NCBI RefSeq assembly: GCF_032854445.1
Contig: NC_088303.1
Location: forward strand, 29,121,265 to 29,147,500
Reading direction: 5' to 3'
Length of the DNA: 26,236 nucleotides
Origin: Liolophura sinensis
Taxonomy: Eukaryota > Mollusca > Polyplacophora > Chitonida > Chitonidae
Under the pieces are notes generated by a model that saw only the letters and a list, made by a program, of their open reading frames with translations, was not told the origin of the DNA and made no database searches. How positions within the stretch are numbered: position 1 is the stretch's first letter; each line of letters begins with the position of its first letter. The position numbers and the translations under genes were made by a program. Below, one piece after another: positions 21,701 through 26,123 of the stretch.

Positions 21701-24700
21701 TACTTTCTTCCCGTTGTTGTTGTAGACACGTGTTTGTCGTACGGGAATAACGGCCTTGACCTTGAGGCCTGTGAGAGCCAGGGTGGAGTGATCGGGTGTG
21801 AAGACTGTAACACCGCTGACGTCAATCAGCAGTGCCCCGTTATGTGCGCTGTCTGTGACCGTAAGTCCCTGTGACAACCGAACGTATATGTGTGTTGTCT
21901 GCGACCGTATGTCCATGTGACAATGGAACGTATGTGTGTGCTGCCTGGGACCGTAAGTCCCTGTGACAATGGAACGAATATATGTGCAGTCTGCATTCAT
22001 ATGTTCAAGTGGCAATGGAGCGTATATGTGTGTTGTCTGCGACTGCAAGTCCCTGTGACAATGGAACGTATACATGTGCTGTCTGCGACCATAAGTTCAT
22101 GCGACAGTGGAACATATATGTGTGCTGTCTGTGACCGCAAGTCCTGTGACAGTGGAACGTGTGTTCGTGAGTTGGTTTCATTGCGGTTTAAAGGAATATC
22201 TATGCATGCTAGTTTTCACCTTATGTCCCTGTGACAAACGAATGAATAAATAATTGCTTGGTGTTTAACGCCGTACTTAACAATCTTTAACAAAGGAGCG
22301 TATATGTGCGTGGTTTGCGACCGCAAGTCAATGGGACAAGGCATACAGTGTTCGTTCCTTCTGTTTCGGAAAAATTCCCCAAAAGCATGTTGACCTATTT
22401 TCTGTTGTAGCACCATGCCAGGGGAAAACATGTAAAAACGGTGGAGTGTTAAACACAAGACGGTGCTATTGTCGATGTTCTAAACGCTACATGGGAGACA
22501 GGTGCCAGGATGGTTAGTACAAGCAAATAACACTTACAAAGTCCTTAGTAACAAGAAGTAATTAATTGTTTCACAAGCATTATGTTTGGAATATGTGTAA
22601 ATCTAACCTAAGCTTAAAATTATATTATTGATGTCGATGTTAAGAATAAGATATAGTACTATATGTAGGTGGTTATATATGGATATGTATATACATGTAC
22701 ATATGTATATCTTTAAGATCACGCTGAAGTTTATCACTCTCGTGGTCTCAGAAACATAAATAACACTAATTCAGTGCTCTATTATGATTTTCTATATAAA
22801 ACTGCGCTGCTCTGAGGTAAACATCTCTATAAATACCTCTAAATACATTTTTGGACTTAAAATTTTCTTTTTTTTCACTGGTCTCGAAATACCGTTCTTC
22901 TCGGTTTAATAGTAGCACTCGTTTTTGTATTGTAGTATTCTGTCCCGCAAAAGAAGATTTGGCGTGTAGAAACTACACAGAGGCTGACTGTAGCGTGGTG
23001 GAGAACCTGTCAGAAGATTGTCCCTACCTGTGTGGTATCTGTGATCAGAGTAAGTTACCCGGCAGATGAATCTCTCCAGGATGAATTTTTACTTTATGTC
23101 TGGTATAATATAGGCCTACAGGGCCTGCTTTCACAAAGCTTCCTAAGTTCAGTAAATGGGTAGTTTTGTTTTTGTTTACCGGTAGTCCAGCATGGAGTGT
23201 TTCTAGAAAATAATTTAAGTCAAACGTTGCATCAGTATTTTAAACATGTAGCTTTAATAAGCAAATTATTTTTGCCTAGGAAAATAAACTCAAATACACA
23301 AGCGAGATGGGAAACATGGTTACAAGTATTATAACGTACATCTATTATTTTTAAGACCATTGCTCATTGCTTGCTTGTGCTTTTCTTGAAGTATTAAGTC
23401 TAAGTGGAAGAATACAAGGTTCAACATGGTTTGATACAACAAATGACTTAGTCTGTGTTTAATACAATGATGCTACAAGGAATTATCGTACTGCAAGGCG
23501 ACTACGATTATTTTATGTGTATAGTTATTTTATTTGTGCGATTATATTATTTTCCCTTCCCGTGTGAAGAGTTTGGGTAAAAATTTCATCTCTGACGTCA
23601 AGATAATATCCTTCTGATGCTGTTCCGTCTTTTCAGCTCCGGCCGTACGTGGGAAGGCCTGGCAGCAAGCTGCGGATGGTCGTGGGTTTCCCCCGGGCTC
23701 TGCCCGGTTTCCACCCACCATAATGCTGGCCGCCGTCGTATAAGTGAAATATTCTTGAGTACCGCGTAAAACACCAATCAAATCAAATCAAATCAAATCA
23801 AATCAAATCCGCCTTTTCAGTGACTGTTATACTGCCTGGAGTGGAAGCTCCGGGAAAGAAATCGCTCCTGGACGTGTCCAAGTTACCGGTGTTTATATCC
23901 AGTCATGGCTGTGCATTCTTTGGCGACAGACCGTCACCAGGTAGGACAATTCATCTATATCTTATCGGACAGCCGACAAACCTCTTGAGGTAAAACGCCA
24001 GTCAAGCCATCAGGAGCTGGATTCTGACATACGATCTCTGCGTTCTGAACTAAGGTAGTGTACACGCCTCGATCAGCAAGGGCCCGAGGTATGCCAGAAA
24101 TACAACAAAAGCAATCATATACGTCAGGCTATAACGTTGTATGTGAACCCTTTTGGTCCATATACCTGACAGTGCACTCATTGGATAACTGTTCTTGCTT
24201 CCTCCATTATGTTTTTTTTAGCCAGGTGCCGAGTTAAAGGTGTAAGGGGATTTGACAACCCTTTATGTGAAACAGAAAAGGTCGGATGTTCCCTTTGTGG
24301 GGCCTGGGAGGTGATCAACGCCTGTCCAGTCATGTGCGGGGCCTGTGACCGTAAGTGATGCCCTAAGTGATTTTGTTGCCTTAATTATACGCATCTACAG
24401 TTGCTTTGCTGTTTTATTATAGTACACATAATGTATACATTATCAGTAATTTTCCGAGAATGAATATGTGCCAGCTGTAATGTCCTGCTACTTCTCATAC
24501 CGACCACCAGAAGTCGTTTTGGAGGCTTTTTTTTTAGTGTTTTGATTGGTTAAGAATTATTAACCATTCCTCACCTATCTCACACAGACGTGAACATTAA
24601 CATTGCCTGTAAGCGTATTTTCTAGCAAACACTTGTCATGGTTGGATTTCTTTAACTTTCTGTTGTATTTACATGTTAAGGACTTATGAGACAAGCAAGT

Positions 24701-26123
24701 TTCTTACTTTTGGCTTGTGTGATCATTTTTCACCAAGTTTTCATTTTCCTTTAAATTAGCGCCATGTGGGAAAAAAACTTGCTTAAATGGAGGAACGTTG
24801 AAAATAGACGGCTCGTGTGAGTGCAAGTGTCAAGTTTTATACGAAGGCGAGAACTGTGACACGTGTAAGTACGCTCGTGGAAACATTGCTTTCTTCTGTG
24901 TCAGAATCTATGTCAGTACAATATTTCTGGATAATGGTAAAATAATGACGAATAAAATTCTTTGGAACACCCAAAACTATTGGTGAGATTGGCGTGACAA
25001 TCTTGGGGGAAAACTTTCTGACTTAGCAAAACCCTGTGAAACAATAATTCCGTTTTCTCAGTGGAGATCATGCCACCTGTTTCCCAACAAACTGAATATC
25101 ACATACCTATGTAAGTGATATGTAAGAAAATCTGCTTTACTTTGAAGTGCATAAGTGAAAAGTTTTGAGTAGGGTTTTAAGACCAATCAAATAAATTGAT
25201 AAATGAATAGTCCCATTTGTCATTAGATACATTAATTAGAATTTCCCCTTGAAAGTGATTTCCCTCCTTAAACATTTGCACTAGAAGAGCTGTAAGGTTG
25301 AAAGACTAAAGCTATCACAATCTTTTATTTTTCTTAAGTGGTGTGTCCTGCCCAGGACAGAAGCAGTTGTGGGAAGATGACGGCTGCTGACTGTGCGCTG
25401 GACCAGGGCTTGTGGAAGAGCTGTCCATATCTCTGTGGTCTATGTACACCACGTAATACATGATTTTACTTCACTGTTCTGTACTTCCATTGTTAAGTTC
25501 AGACAAATTAACTTCCTATTTCATAAGAAGCATTGAAAGAAACTATTGAGATTAAGAGCAAAACGATTCCGGTCAACAGTAAACATGCAGAGATTGGCGG
25601 GAAATGCATGTTACAGCGATATTTCAATGTTATCACGTAGACAGGTATCAACGTGTTATCACGTGCTGGTCCTATAATTTTGAAGAATATTGAAAAGCTG
25701 GATTTAGGATTAAATTAATGGTATACCCAGTACTAGTAGCTTGCCAGTTTAACAATCTTACATTCTTTCAAATACTCATCCAATTGACATTTGGGAATTC
25801 CCGCTACTCGACCTCCAACTGTATACCTAATCATGCGTGTTACTACTTGAGTTTGACATGTACAGTCACATTCCCGTTGCGATTTTGATTACTTGTACCT
25901 AATACATGAAACTTTGCTTCTCCAAAAAAAAAACAAAAAAACAAAAAAGAATATATATCCTGTATTCTCTAAGAAGATCACATGATCACGTCAACTAAGA
26001 AAAGGACATTTTTATGTATTTTATAATGGTAACTTTGCTAACTGCTTTCAGCAACAACAACACCAGCCCCAGTGTTTGTCTCCCAACATGGCTGCCGATA
26101 TGAGGGACCAAGGCCCAGTCCAG
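6729..26123 (+). CDS. Secreted CAP-EGF-ShK mosaic protein, 23 coding exons, 3'-incomplete
   Basis: The gene spans many exons; coding starts at 6796. Joined, they give 2,668 nt (889 codons) without a stop, and every phase matches. Residues 1 to about 20 are a signal peptide, about 59-240 a CAP (SCP/PR-1) domain, and about 228-255 a CRISP-like Cys-rich hinge. Then follow EGF (256-288), ShK (289-326), 8-Cys (327-411), EGF (412-445), ShK (446-483), EGF (484-518), ShK (519-555), 8-Cys (556-637), EGF (638-671), ShK (672-709), 8-Cys (710-792), EGF (793-827), ShK (828-865) and the start of a fourth 8-Cys unit. A secreted, disulfide-rich protein (mucus, shell matrix, haemolymph or secretory gland) is inferred; no enzymatic or toxic activity can be read from sequence. 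A 3' splice site (CATATTTTACAG) at 6728 suggests a 5' UTR intron. Individual exons are listed separately. Confidence 0.9.
6796..6967 (+). CDS. CAP mosaic gene, exon 1 (signal peptide)
   Basis: The ATG in AAACTATGGGC opens MGACTYLLFALVLQYTC, a signal peptide with hydrophobic core YLLFALVL; cleavage is likely near residues 17-23. A mature N-terminus with RRYPLDLNLDDN follows. The donor is CGA|GTAAGT, phase 1. Earlier in-frame codons (from 6616) lack a signal-like start and cross the probable splice acceptor at 6728, so I take 6796 as the start. Confidence 0.85.
7045..7225 (-). repeat. Dispersed repeat family C, copy 2
   Basis: CATGCCGCCAAAGTTCTGCC, CACTGAAGTATCATGTTGAA and CGCACCCAGTCACATTATAC match the inverse of 18782-18955. 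It lies in intron 1 and is the best-preserved copy with the right-hand extension (CCAACCTGCCCTCTTTCC). Confidence 0.75.
7253..7330 (-). mobile_element. tRNA-like SINE head or tRNA relic
   Basis: In reverse complement, GGTGGCCTAATGGTTACAGC carries an A-box and GGGATCAAACCAGGG a B-box, with an anticodon-like arm CCTCCAAATTGG. Acceptor stems do not pair well, so it is a pseudo-tRNA or SINE head. Confidence 0.6.
7490..7612 (-). mobile_element. SINE, tail at left, 5'-truncated
   Basis: TTTATTTATTTGACTGGTGC, GTGACGGCAGTCAGGTTTAT, GGGTGGAGAAAACCGG and GAGTAAACCACCGTCCC. It shares its body with 16120-16300. Confidence 0.8.
8067..8475. repeat. 42-bp minisatellite, about 10 units
   Basis: The unit is close to AACGAGAAAACAGTGATGCT followed by CTGTGTGGTTGTAAACCACGTA; period is 42. 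Units alternate GAGAAAAC/GAGATAAC and CTGTGTGG/CTGCGTGG. Because 42 is a multiple of 3, several frames on both strands stay open for 100-150 codons. It lies in intron 1; no splice sites tie it to the gene. Confidence 0.92.
8640..8820. repeat. 61-bp tandem repeat, three units
   Basis: GCAGAGAGTAACTRCAGTTT recurs at 8648, 8709 and 8770. The first two units also contain an acceptor-like CTTCACAG|GTGA or CACCACAG|GTGA. In intron 1. Confidence 0.85.
8845..9263 (+). mobile_element. SINE, near full length, with expanded (ATAC)n and (AAAT)n tail
   Basis: The tRNA-like head is GACTGGTTAGCCTACCAGC. The body has AATGGGAAGGTCTGCCAGC, CTCGGTTTCCTCCTACC and GTATAAGTGAAATATTCATG, then AATCAAATAAATA. The tail has grown into about 27 ATAC units (9089-9197) and then AAAT units to 9260. 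It ends about 30 bases before exon 2. Confidence 0.88.
9291..9460 (+). CDS. CAP mosaic gene, exon 2 (start of CAP domain)
   Basis: The acceptor is TCAGGTAG|AG: using the second AG keeps the frame open and matches phase 1, whereas the first AG (9286) leads to a stop. It encodes TCTAEYRALPDSTMC, then GVTEEDRRIIVDAHNFYRG and EDMQKV. This is the classic CAP N-terminal helix (HNxYR). It ends in phase 0 at GTG|GTAAAA. The A-rich SINE tail ends about 30 bases upstream. Confidence 0.88.
9461..10129 (+). other. Intron 2, nothing recognised
   Basis: AT-rich intron with stops in all frames and no clear repeat. The segment 9835-9970 (ATTCCTCTAGTTTCGCTG..TTGACTTGACTGCGATC) has no partner elsewhere in the window. 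Confidence 0.6.
10130..10220 (+). CDS. CAP mosaic gene, exon 3 (CAP helix with first His)
   Basis: Acceptor CTGTTTAG. It encodes VWDESLATLAQKWALQC, then IVGHDSGRSRNIP. WDxxLAxxAQxWAxxC..GH is diagnostic of CAP proteins; the GH histidine is the first of the CAP tetrad. It ends in phase 1 at CCAG|GTAGGT. That donor is the first of a small donor repeat array. Confidence 0.92.
10217..10400 (+). repeat. Donor-derived tandem repeat, 46-47 bp, four units
   Basis: CCAGGTAGGT at the exon-3 donor (10217) recurs as CCAGGTGGAT (10264), CCAGGTGGGT (10310) and CCAGGTAGGT (10356). Each is followed by a GAACGAGCTTCCAT-like stretch and TGTCTGTATAGAA. The array directly abuts the acceptor-derived array at 10401. 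Confidence 0.9.
10401..11596 (+). repeat. Acceptor/exon-derived tandem repeat, 72 bp, 16 decoys plus the true exon edge
   Basis: Unit starts (GACATCATG) lie at 10401, 10471, 10543, about 10614, 10685, 10757, 10829, 10901, about 10972, 11043, 11115, 11187, 11253, 11325, 11397, 11469 and 11541 (true). Each unit holds CTGTTTCAG|GTTGGGGTG plus the next ~30 exon bases (CAGGCCAGAACGCAGCTGG). Eight of 16 decoys keep the exact YAG|GT. A 358-bp block of five units (from 10543) recurs at 10901 with the same variants, a higher-order duplication. Open frames of up to 221 codons here are by-products of the 72-bp period. Confidence 0.95.
11559..11713 (+). CDS. CAP mosaic gene, exon 4 (CAP core, GQN / WHNE / GHYVQ)
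   Basis: The true acceptor TTGTTTCAG|GTTGG is the last of about 17 tandem copies. It encodes WGVYTGQNAAGGFITW, AAVRGWHNEVEEYQFG and DGVGHYVQ. WHNE and GHYVQ supply the second Glu and second His of the CAP tetrad. The usual Glu of GEN is Gln here (GQN). The exon ends in phase 0 at CAG|GTTGTA, the usual CAP intron place after GHYxQ. Confidence 0.9.
11714..12902 (+). other. Intron 4: AT-rich with one SINE
   Basis: Outside the SINE at 12123-12250 it is AT-rich with no gene signal. The pyrimidine-rich end ACTTTCTGTCTGCAG gives the exon-5 acceptor. Confidence 0.65.
12123..12250 (+). mobile_element. SINE fragment, AAAT tail
   Basis: CTGGCCGGTTTTCTCCTGC, ACGCTGGCCGCCGTCGTATG, GTGAAATATTCTTGAGTACG and CACCAAATAAATAAATAAAT. 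5'-truncated. Confidence 0.85.
12903..12997 (+). CDS. CAP mosaic gene, exon 5 (CAP C-terminal strand)
   Basis: Acceptor TTTCTGTCTGCAG. It encodes MIQNTTVLVGCGYAEC and RRYYICNYAGG, matching CAP motifs VGCGxAxC and YxxCNYxxGN. The donor is GG|GTATGT, phase 2; I chose it over the nearby GTGGGT because only it joins the next exon into GGNAGRPANPY, the expected CAP motif. NTT is a possible N-glycosylation site. Confidence 0.88.
13060..13220 (+). mobile_element. tRNA-like relic with short palindrome
   Basis: ATGGCCGAGTGATGAAGACG resembles an A-box of a Leu/Ser-type tRNA and GAAGGTTCAATCCCTGCC a B-box. Downstream, TAAGCGCGTTGATT and AATCAACAACGCGCTT form an imperfect inverted repeat. Likely a SINE head with part of its body. 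Confidence 0.45.
13790..13980. repeat. 24-bp minisatellite, about 8 units
   Basis: The unit is near GATAATGTGTCCCCATTGAT plus GGCA. It ends about 50 bases before the exon-6 acceptor. It contains neither the junction nor exon bases. Confidence 0.9.
14029..14111 (+). CDS. CAP mosaic gene, exon 6 (CRISP-like hinge)
   Basis: Acceptor CCTGTTTCAG. It encodes NAGRPANPYSNGTRCNKC followed by PGHCVDGLC, similar to the G-x-PYxxGxxCxxCPxxC hinge that follows CAP in CRISP/GLIPR proteins. It enters in phase 2 and leaves in phase 1 (TGTG|GTGAGT). NGT is a possible N-glycosylation site. From here on all introns are phase 1. Confidence 0.88.
14582..14680 (+). CDS. CAP mosaic gene, exon 7 (EGF-like 1)
   Basis: One complete EGF-like module in a phase 1-1 exon: CKGRFCFNGGKI..SCTCTCKSLYKGDTC. 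The pattern is C-x4-C-x10-C-x-C-x-C-x8-C, with the typical NGG and Y-x-G-x-x-C. No calcium-binding signature (D-x-D/N-E/Q) is seen. Confidence 0.9.
14900..15055 (+). mobile_element. SINE, 5'-truncated
   Basis: CACACGTGGGAAGGTCTATA, CAACCTGCGGATGCTCGTG, AAAATATTCTTGAGTACGAC and CCAATCAAATAAATAAAG. It ends about 75 bases before exon 8. Confidence 0.85.
15132..15245 (+). CDS. CAP mosaic gene, exon 8 (ShK-like 1)
   Basis: A six-Cys ShK (ShKT) module in a phase 1-1 exon: NCPDKDTWYCGRAFRQEHC, then KYKCPYMCGVCQ. The spacing CxxxC-xx-C at the end is diagnostic. The fold is known both from channel-blocking peptides and from many harmless extracellular enzymes, so it does not imply toxicity. Confidence 0.9.
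15408..15610 (+). mobile_element. SINE with B-box head
   Basis: GATGAGTTCAAGCCCAGTTC (B-box), ACACGTGGGAAGGTCTGTC, GTATAAGTGAAATATTCCTG and CCAATCAAATAAATAAAT. In the intron after exon 8. Confidence 0.88.
15890..15945 (-). mobile_element. tRNA-like head (B-box) relic
   Basis: In reverse complement GTGTGGGTTCAATTCCGGC is a clean B-box/T-arm. It stands just left of, and inverted to, the SINE at 15966-16118. Confidence 0.45.
15966..16118 (+). mobile_element. SINE, 5'-truncated
   Basis: CAACATGCGGCTGGTCGTGG, CCCGGTTTCCTCCCACAG, TTAAGTGAAATATTCTTAAG and AATGAATAAATAAATAAAT. It meets an inverted SINE tail to tail. Confidence 0.85.
16120..16300 (-). mobile_element. SINE, inverted, with tRNA-like head at right
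   Basis: GTCAGGTTTATGGGTGGAG, AAAACCGAAGTGCCCGG and TAGGCCACCGCTCTTCGCC. On the right, GATGGATTCGAACAAG is a B-box in reverse. Its own tail is lost at the junction with the plus-strand copy. Confidence 0.75.
16668..16784 (+). CDS. CAP mosaic gene, exon 9 (linker with HGC motif, 8-Cys unit 1, part a)
   Basis: Phase 1-1 exon (TTTCAG|AC to CCTG|GTGAGT). A poorly conserved linker (DFSMIAARGLSMRSIKN) ends in AHGCVYTGERASPG. The HGC-x3-G-x-R-x-S-x motif recurs in three later exons. Its one cysteine should pair with those of the next exon. Confidence 0.85.
17147..17284 (+). CDS. CAP mosaic gene, exon 10 (8-Cys unit 1, part b)
   Basis: Seven cysteines in a phase 1-1 exon: KCYKFG, DDCETKGG, GCSDCG and HCPVMCGVCD. 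With the HGC of the previous exon this makes eight. The end (CPVMCGVCD) looks ShK-like, but the whole is longer than ShK and I cannot name the domain. The donor GTGACC|GTAAGT is identical in the other two copies. Confidence 0.88.
17335..17412 (+). mobile_element. SINE fragment
   Basis: GAACTTACGGATGCTCGTGG, TTTCCTCCCATCATAACGC and CAGAAATATTCTTGAGTAGG. Short, tail lost, in the intron after exon 10. Confidence 0.7.
17650..18395 (+). repeat. 44-bp minisatellite, about 16 units, acceptor-like
   Basis: The unit is near AATATTACTTTTGTTGCATT + TTTAGAGGCAAATAAGGCTC + ATAC, spaced 44 bp (GAGGCAAA at 17731, 17775, 17819, 17863). Every unit ends a T-rich tract in TTTTTAG|AGG, a good-looking 3' splice site, but it does not match the real exon-11 acceptor at 18589. 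Confidence 0.93.
18590..18691 (+). CDS. CAP mosaic gene, exon 11 (EGF-like 2)
   Basis: PPCNGMECFNGGTLRPETC then DCNCLANYNGTHCEN: one EGF-like module, six Cys, phase 1-1. NGT is a possible N-glycosylation site. A 44-bp minisatellite fills the intron upstream. Confidence 0.9.
18782..18955 (+). repeat. Dispersed repeat family C, copy 3
   Basis: GTCAGTATAATGTGACTGG, ATGATACTTCAGTGGTGGC and AAGAAGACACAGTATATGT. It is the reverse complement of 7045-7225 and, in part, of 1545-1650. Confidence 0.75.
19094..19207 (+). CDS. CAP mosaic gene, exon 12 (ShK-like 2)
   Basis: TCPEADVDLCTLRFDLDEC then SKCPYYCGVCEE: an ShK-like module with six Cys, phase 1-1, donor GAAG|GTAAGC. The next exon is an EGF and not a linker, so the HGC/8-Cys pair is missing at this point. 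Confidence 0.9.
19441..20270 (+). repeat. Acceptor-derived tandem repeat, 50 bp, about 16 decoys plus the true site
   Basis: TTCTGTTCCCAG|TTTTACC recurs at exact 50-bp steps (19451 to 19951), then with looser spacing of about 42-53 bp. It reaches the true acceptor TTCTGCTCCTAG|TTTTACCG at 20249-20269. Each unit continues with TTAGATGTCCAACATGCATG. The first nine exon bases are shared best with the near units (TTTTACCGTTGA), those closest to the exon. Confidence 0.95.
20262..20366 (+). CDS. CAP mosaic gene, exon 13 (EGF-like 3)
   Basis: LPCDGKVCLNRGKLDTESC then KCLCKELYEGDTCET: EGF-like, six Cys, phase 1-1, with NRG replacing NGG. The true acceptor (CTGCTCCTAG|TTTTACC) is the last of about 17 copies of a 50-bp repeat carrying the same junction. 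Confidence 0.9.
20733..20843 (+). CDS. CAP mosaic gene, exon 14 (ShK-like 3)
   Basis: LCPEEDLRRCKNNVKADC then DMCPYFCDRCTP: ShK-like, six Cys, phase 1-1. The last 43 bases of the exon and the donor are copied repeatedly into the following intron. Reading through the donor meets a stop after about 15 codons. Confidence 0.9.
20801..21235 (+). repeat. Donor/exon-derived tandem repeat, 49/45 bp, about 9 extra units
   Basis: The exon-14 end GTAGCAGATATGTGCCCTTA..CAGGTGTACACCAG|GTAAGA is copied at 20850, 20899, 20944, 20993, 21038, 21087, 21136 and 21181, with a partial copy at 21226. Two unit lengths, 49 and 45 bp, mix; the short ones lack TTAC. Seven of eight full decoys keep a GT donor, several as CAG|GTAAGA. 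Confidence 0.94.
21289..21399 (+). CDS. CAP mosaic gene, exon 15 (HGC linker 2)
   Basis: EYTTPPPTMPFQADR, a Thr/Pro-rich stretch suited to O-glycosylation, then SRHGCLFSGERPSAG. Same layout as exon 9, phase 1-1. Confidence 0.87.
21726..21860 (+). CDS. CAP mosaic gene, exon 16 (8-Cys unit 2, part b)
   Basis: TCLSYGNNGLDLEACES, GCEDCN and QQCPVMCAVCD: seven Cys with the same spacing class as exon 10. Phase 1-1, donor GTGACC|GTAAGT. The last ~22 bases and the donor are repeated every 46 bp downstream. Confidence 0.9.
21839..22170 (+). repeat. Donor/exon-derived tandem repeat, exactly 46 bp, six extra units
   Basis: GTCTGTGACC|GTAAGTCC at the exon-16 end (21851) recurs at 21897, 21943, 21989, 22035, 22081 and 22127. 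Decoy donors are GTATGT, GTAAGT, lost, GCAAGT, lost, GCAAGT. The exon-coded ATGTGCGCTGTCTGTGACC is recognisable in each unit. Confidence 0.94.
22240..22290 (-). mobile_element. SINE tail fragment splitting the 46-bp array
   Basis: AATAAATAATTGCTTGGTG and TTTAACGCCGTACTTAACAA match the reversed SINE end. One more 46-bp unit (GTTTGCGACCGCAAGTC) lies beyond it at 22289-22345, so the insertion or rearrangement came after array growth. Confidence 0.65.
22411..22512 (+). CDS. CAP mosaic gene, exon 17 (EGF-like 4)
   Basis: PPCQGKTCKNGGVLNTRRC then YCRCSKRYMGDRCQD: EGF-like, six Cys, phase 1-1. Acceptor TTCTGTTGTAG, donor GATG|GTTAGT. Confidence 0.9.
22513..22935 (+). other. Intron 17, AT-rich, nothing recognised
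   Basis: It contains an (AT)-rich palindromic run (ATATGTATATACATGTACAT, about 22685-22704) and a pyrimidine-rich acceptor end. No repeat shared with the rest of the window. Confidence 0.6.
22936..23049 (+). CDS. CAP mosaic gene, exon 18 (ShK-like 4)
   Basis: FCPAKEDLACRNYTEADC then EDCPYLCGICDQ: ShK-like, six Cys, phase 1-1 (CAGA|GTAAGT). NYT is a possible N-glycosylation site. Confidence 0.9.
23050..23635 (+). other. Left part of intron 18, nothing recognised
   Basis: Unique AT-rich sequence with stops in all frames and no repeat landmarks up to the SINE at 23636. Confidence 0.6.
23636..23812 (+). mobile_element. SINE with (AATCA)n tail against exon 19
   Basis: CCGTACGTGGGAAGGCCTGG, TGCGGATGGTCGTGGGTTTC, GCTGGCCGCCGTCGTATAAG and ACACCAATCAAATCAAATC. 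The best-preserved body in the window; the tail is built of AATCA units and not AAAT. Confidence 0.9.
23821..23940 (+). CDS. CAP mosaic gene, exon 19 (HGC linker 3)
   Basis: TVILPGVEAPGKKSLLDVSK then SSHGCAFFGDRPSPG, phase 1-1. Only eleven bases (CGCCTTTTCAG) separate the acceptor from a SINE tail made of AATCA units. Confidence 0.87.
24222..24350 (+). CDS. CAP mosaic gene, exon 20 (8-Cys unit 3, part b)
   Basis: RCRVKGVRGFDNPLCETEK, VGCSLCGAW and NACPVMCGACD: seven Cys, phase 1-1, donor GTGACC|GTAAGT as in exons 10 and 16. Confidence 0.9.
24760..24864 (+). CDS. CAP mosaic gene, exon 21 (EGF-like 5)
   Basis: PPCGKKTCLNGGTLKIDGSC then ECKCQVLYEGENCDT: EGF-like, six Cys, phase 1-1 (ACGT|GTAAGT). 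Closest in look to EGF 3 (LYEGxxC). Confidence 0.9.
25150..25208 (+). mobile_element. SINE 3'-end fragment
   Basis: GCATAAGTGAAAAGTTTTGA, GTAGGGTTTTAAGACCAATC and AAATAAATTGATAAATG resemble the last 60 bases of the AAAT-tail SINE. Confidence 0.55.
25339..25452 (+). CDS. CAP mosaic gene, exon 22 (ShK-like 5)
   Basis: VCPAQDRSSCGKMTAADC then KSCPYLCGLCTP: ShK-like, six Cys, phase 1-1. Acceptor TTTTCTTAAG, donor CCAC|GTAATA (weaker than the others). Confidence 0.9.
25453..26051 (+). other. Intron 22, nothing recognised apart from an A-rich run
   Basis: No shared repeats seen. An A-rich run (25925-25949) may be a decayed element tail. It ends in the acceptor ACTGCTTTCAG. Confidence 0.55.
26052..26123 (+). 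CDS. CAP mosaic gene, exon 23 (HGC linker 4, last visible)
   Basis: TTTPAPVFVSQHGCRYEGP then RPSP, phase 1-1 (CCAG|GTATGA). The shortest linker, Thr/Pro-rich. It implies a fourth 8-Cys exon to the right of the window. Confidence 0.85.

Noticed and set aside
21536-22234. Frames of 114 and 179 codons on the two strands
   Set aside because: They overlap exon 16 in the wrong frame or strand and run through the 46-bp donor array.
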